The notes beneath the pieces are model-generated. The model was not told where the DNA came from. It saw only the letters and a list, made by a program, of their open reading frames with translations, and did not search any database. Shown in pieces: positions 6,632 to 8,532 of a stretch of DNA of 8,532 nucleotides. Position numbers and translations under genes: made by a program. The stretch comes from an uncultured Clostridia bacterium (lineage in GTDB: Bacteria; Bacillota; Clostridia; Oscillospirales; UBA644): the NCBI GenBank assembly GCA_904502105.1, contig CAJGDF010000070.1, forward strand, positions 1-8,532, given 5' to 3'. Within the stretch, counting starts at the first letter, position 1. The number at the start of each line of letters is the position of its first letter.

Positions 6632-7663
6632 ATGGATTATGTTATTGAACCTTTATCCCGTGAAGAGGTCATAAAGGCTATAGAATTTAAATCTCCCAAG
6701 CGTATCCCCATGGTTCTTACCAGATGGTGGGGCGAGGGCCTTTGGGAACAGTACGGTGAACGTCTCAACGAATTTACTAAATATCCCGAAGATGTTGTTG
6801 TTCTCGGTTTCCCCAGACCGAGCTTTACTAAACAGGAAAACGGATTTTGCTGGTGTCTGCCCGAAGTTGACCTTTCAAAATCTGCAGGCCATGATGCAAC
6901 TATACGTCTTCCTGATTGGAGTTATATAGACGATCTCGTAAACAATCCCCCGAATGTTGATATCCCCGGTCTTTGGGACGATCAGATCAAACGTGCGGAA
7001 CAGGCAAGAAAAGAAGGCAAGTATGTTATGATCCATCACTGGAGCCTTATGTTTGAGCTTATCTGGAATTTCCGCGGTATGGAAAATCTTCTTGCAGACT
7101 ATATCGAGGAACCCGAAAACGTACATAAGCTTCATAATCTTGTTTGTGAAACAGAGATCAAGCTTCTCGAACAGGCTATCGAACTTGTTAAACCCGACGG
7201 ATATTTTATCTCAGATGACCTTGGCAGTCAGCATTCTCTTATGATGAGCCCTGCTCATTTCCGTGAATTTATCAAGCCTTATTATGAAAGAGTCTGGGGC
7301 TTTACTCATAAGCACGGTGTTCATAACTGGCTTCATACATGCGGCTGTATCAACGAAATTATCGGAGACCTTATCGAAGCAGGTCTTGACGTTCTTCATC
7401 CCATTCAGAAGCATACAATGGATTGGGAAGAGGTTGCCGCAAAATGGAAAGGCAAGATCGCATTCTGGGTCGGTATGGACGTTCAGCATACTCTTCAGGT
7501 CGGAACTCCCGAAGAAGTCCGTGAAGAGGTTCGCCTTATGAAGAGAACATTCTCTTCTCCCGAGGGCGGTATGCTTCTTGCATCCGGTAACGGTATCGTA
7601 AGCGGTACACCTATTGAAAATATTGACGCTTATTTGAGCGAATGCTGCAATACCGAATTCTAA
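6632..7663 (+). CDS. Uroporphyrinogen-decarboxylase-superfamily protein (MtaA/CmuA-like methyltransferase type)
   Basis: This soluble 343-residue protein belongs to the UroD superfamily, which holds heme-pathway decarboxylases and zinc-dependent methyltransferases acting on corrinoid proteins or thiols. Recognisable parts are the N-terminal SREEVIKAIEFKSPKRIPM region (9-27), an acidic pair in SDDLGSQ (194-200) followed by MSPAHFREFIKP (205-216), the H235-T-C237-G motif, and a C-terminal GTPIENI (325-331). In MtaA/MtbA-type methyltransferases zinc is held by His-x-Cys plus a later Cys just before the TP-x-EN motif. Here the first two ligands are present, but the stretch before GTPIENI reads ASGNGIVS with no Cys. 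True HemE is unlikely because of the HTC motif and divergent N-terminus. GAGG (6621-6624) is 7 nt before the ATG, and the gene starts 14 nt after dxr, so read-through is likely. No corrinoid-protein gene is adjacent. Superfamily is firm; the reaction is unknown. Confidence 0.85.
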   Translation: MDYVIEPLSREEVIKAIEFKSPKRIPMVLTRWWGEGLWEQYGERLNEFTKYPEDVVVLGFPRPSFTKQENGFCWCLPEVDLSKSAGHDATIRLPDWSYIDDLVNNPPNVDIPGLWDDQIKRAEQARKEGKYVMIHHWSLMFELIWNFRGMENLLADYIEEPENVHKLHNLVCETEIKLLEQAIELVKPDGYFISDDLGSQHSLMMSPAHFREFIKPYYERVWGFTHKHGVHNWLHTCGCINEIIGDLIEAGLDVLHPIQKHTMDWEEVAAKWKGKIAFWVGMDVQHTLQVGTPEEVREEVRLMKRTFSSPEGGMLLASGNGIVSGTPIENIDAYLSECCNTEF

Positions 7664-7668
7664 ATATT

Positions 7669-7721
7669 TTGTCGAAAACAATTTCTTGTAAAATTATGTT
7701 TTGACTGACACACTTCGACAA
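7669..7721 (+). promoter_or_regulatory. Inverted pair of Spo0A-box-like octamers
   Basis: TTGTCGAA (7669-7676) and its exact reverse complement TTCGACAA (7714-7721) lie in the non-coding gap, 37 nt apart. Both match the known Spo0A (0A) box core TGTCGAA. The right copy sits where the -35 of the downstream promoter is expected. Caution: the same octamer also occurs inside frr (3341-3348) and inside the right-hand gene (8252-8259), where it encodes Phe-Asp-Lys, so chance occurrence is possible. Confidence 0.4.
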
Positions 7722-7747
7722 TCTTTTTCGAGTTTTAAGTGTATAAT
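7715..7747 (+). promoter_or_regulatory. Promoter for the 50-aa protein gene, possibly activator-dependent
   Basis: A perfect -10 hexamer TATAAT is at 7742-7747. There is no good -35 at 17 nt (the bases there read CAATCT). A -35-like TCGACA at 7715-7720 lies 21 nt upstream and overlaps the right 0A-like box. Known Spo0A-activated sigma-A promoters of B. subtilis (spoIIG, spoIIE) also have over-long spacers of about 21-22 bp with 0A boxes at the -35, so the arrangement fits that class. Transcription would begin near 7754, leaving a leader of about 57 nt. Confidence 0.5.
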
Positions 7748-7794
7748 ATACTTACACATACAACAAATCGACCACACACCGAAAAAAACTTGAA

Positions 7795-7800
7795 AAGGAG
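7795..7800 (+). promoter_or_regulatory. Strong Shine-Dalgarno site fixing the start of the small gene
   Basis: AAGGAG lies 10 nt before the ATG at 7811. It decides the start against an in-frame GTG at 7739, which overlaps the promoter -10 region and has no ribosome binding site. Confidence 0.8.
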
Positions 7801-7810
7801 ATCGAATTTT

Positions 7811-7963
7811 ATGGAAAAACAAATTACAAAGGAGTATCTTGAACTGTTTTCTGCAGTTGAAGATGCAATATCCTCACTTGAAAAGATCAGGCTTGCTCTT
7901 ATTGCTGCACAGATAAAAGCGGAGGATATATTCGTTTCGGAAAAAGACGAAGAAATCGAATAA
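7811..7963 (+). CDS. Small acidic helical protein of unknown function (50 aa)
   Basis: I do not recognise a named family. The 50-residue product is predicted by eye to be mostly one amphipathic helix (residues about 6-40, with Leu, Ile, Val and Ala spaced at helical repeats) followed by an acidic tail (EKDEEIE). It has 13 acidic and 6 basic residues and no Cys, Trp, Gly, Pro, His or Asn. There is no signal peptide or membrane segment. A strong Shine-Dalgarno site, a separate promoter with a perfect TATAAT and a strong terminator right after the stop support a real, monocistronic gene. Possible 0A boxes upstream suggest stationary-phase or sporulation control (inference). Helix-only proteins of this size often act by binding a partner protein, but no partner can be named. 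Confidence 0.75.
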   Translation: MEKQITKEYLELFSAVEDAISSLEKIRLALIAAQIKAEDIFVSEKDEEIE

Positions 7964-7966
7964 TAA

Positions 7967-8007
7967 AAGAGAACCGATATGGAGGAATTTTCCGTATCGG
8001 TTCTCTT
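7967..8007. terminator. Hairpin terminator between convergent genes
   Basis: A perfect 13-bp inverted repeat, AAGAGAACCGATA (7967-7979) and TATCGGTTCTCTT (7995-8007), continues inward with five more pairs (two of them G-T wobbles) around the loop GAATT (7985-7989). On the minus strand the stem is followed by TTTATTATT, a fair U-tract, so it suits the leftward gene ending at 8035. On the plus strand the tail is a weaker TTATGTTATG. It begins 4 nt after the stop of the 50-aa gene and probably works in both directions. Confidence 0.85.
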
Positions 8008-8034
8008 ATGTTATGAGCTTAATTAAAATCGGGT

Positions 8035-8532
8035 TTATTCTCCGAAAAGAACACCGTAAACTTCCATTGTGGGTTCAACAAAATCTGTGAAACATGTTTC
8101 AAGAACAGAGGAGTGGCTTTCAAGAAGCTCGCTGATTGCTTTTGTTGATAAGCAGATCTGTTCAGGAATCTCACGGCATTTAAAGCCTGTTGTGTAGTCG
8201 TAGTTGTAATAAGAATTTTCAAAAAGATTAAAGAATGTATCGGCATCTCTCTTGTCGAAGAAGAAGTTTCTTGTCATATATTCTTTGATATCTTCTTTTG
8301 TTTCGTAACCGGGAAGCGGTTCGTATATGTCGTTAACAACGAGTGCTGCTGCATCAACGTTGTCGCTTGTTATCGGGAACGAAATAGCGTAATACATGGT
8401 GTGATGATAGCTCATTACATGGCCGGGCTCAACGTCGGGTCCGGTAGGGGTGGGGAGGATCGCAAAGTTGTCAAGGTTCATTGCAACTTCTCCGTATACA
8501 CCGAAAATAAAGTGAGTGGGTAAGAAAGCGTA
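8035..8532 (-). CDS. Probable ABC-transporter extracellular solute-binding protein, C-terminal part (5' partial)
   Basis: The frame stays open from the stop (8037-8035) to the window's right edge, giving at least 165 residues. The Met encoded at 8481-8479 is internal because coding-like sequence continues upstream of it (YAFLPTHFIFGVYGEVA). The segment FAILPTPTGPDVEPG followed by YYAISFPITSDNVDAAALVVNDIY is the pattern seen late in sugar-type (family 1) solute-binding proteins: a Pro-rich GP segment, then a strand, then the 'xxN-xDAAA' helix. The remaining residues are rich in Phe, Tyr and Asp and end in VYGVLFGE. Such lipoproteins capture a ligand outside the membrane and deliver it to an ABC permease; the lipoprotein signal and any permease genes would lie beyond the window. 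It is convergent with the rest and belongs to a different transcription unit. The assignment is moderately sure, as half or more of the protein is missing. Confidence 0.65.
   Translation of the reverse strand, partial: YAFLPTHFIFGVYGEVAMNLDNFAILPTPTGPDVEPGHVMSYHHTMYYAISFPITSDNVDAAALVVNDIYEPLPGYETKEDIKEYMTRNFFFDKRDADTFFNLFENSYYNYDYTTGFKCREIPEQICLSTKAISELLESHSSVLETCFTDFVEPTMEVYGVLFGE

Noticed and set aside
7671..7705. Imperfect hairpin GTCGAAAACA / TGTTTTGAC after the UroD-like gene, as a terminator
   Set aside because: The stem is AT-rich, has a bulge and a 16-nt loop, and no U-tract follows. It is better explained by overlap with the 0A-like motif.
7701..7706. TTGACT as the -35 of the small gene's promoter
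   Set aside because: It is 35 nt from TATAAT, far too distant, and no -10 sequence lies 16-18 nt downstream of it.
7739..7810. N-terminal extension of the small protein from GTG at 7739
   Set aside because: The GTG overlaps the TATAAT region, has no Shine-Dalgarno site, and would ignore the strong AAGGAG placed before ATG 7811.

Overview
The window looks like a piece of a Firmicutes chromosome, most likely class Clostridia (a gut Oscillospiraceae/Ruminococcaceae-type organism). This rests on the run pyrH-frr-uppS-cdsA-dxr, on Shine-Dalgarno sites of the AGGAG type, and on the resemblance of the Tim44/zinc-ribbon, PHP, DUF4380 and UroD-like proteins to families common in such bacteria. The taxon is an inference from protein character; no rRNA gene is present. 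No mobile element, CRISPR array, tRNA or rRNA was seen.

Layout: nine genes run rightward (1-7963) and one partial gene runs leftward (8035-8532). At the left edge is a 5'-truncated membrane protein with a Tim44-like domain and a C-terminal zinc ribbon. Its stop overlaps the start of a PHP-domain phosphoesterase. After a 41-nt AT-rich gap, which may hold a promoter, comes a DUF4380 (galactose-mutarotase-like) gene with noticeably optimised codons. Then follows a compact housekeeping block: UMP kinase (pyrH), ribosome recycling factor (frr), undecaprenyl diphosphate synthase (uppS), phosphatidate cytidylyltransferase (cdsA) and DXP reductoisomerase (dxr). Fourteen nucleotides after dxr lies a uroporphyrinogen-decarboxylase-superfamily gene, in the place where many Firmicutes carry rseP.

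A 147-nt intergenic region (7664-7810) follows. It holds two inverted Spo0A-box-like octamers and a perfect TATAAT ahead of a gene for a 50-residue acidic helical protein. A strong hairpin terminator lies between this small gene and the convergent, partial gene at the right edge, which reads as the C-terminal part of an ABC-transporter solute-binding protein.

Functionally, pyrH supplies UDP for nucleotide and cell-envelope precursors, and frr recycles ribosomes. dxr commits carbon to the MEP isoprenoid pathway, uppS uses its isoprenoid products for the undecaprenyl carrier lipid, and cdsA makes CDP-diacylglycerol for phospholipids. It is a growth-linked translation and envelope operon. I see no clearly new multi-gene system. 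The points most worth checking are the Spo0A-like promoter with its 50-aa protein, the DUF4380 gene joined to pyrH, and the UroD-like protein that seems to lack one of the usual zinc ligands.
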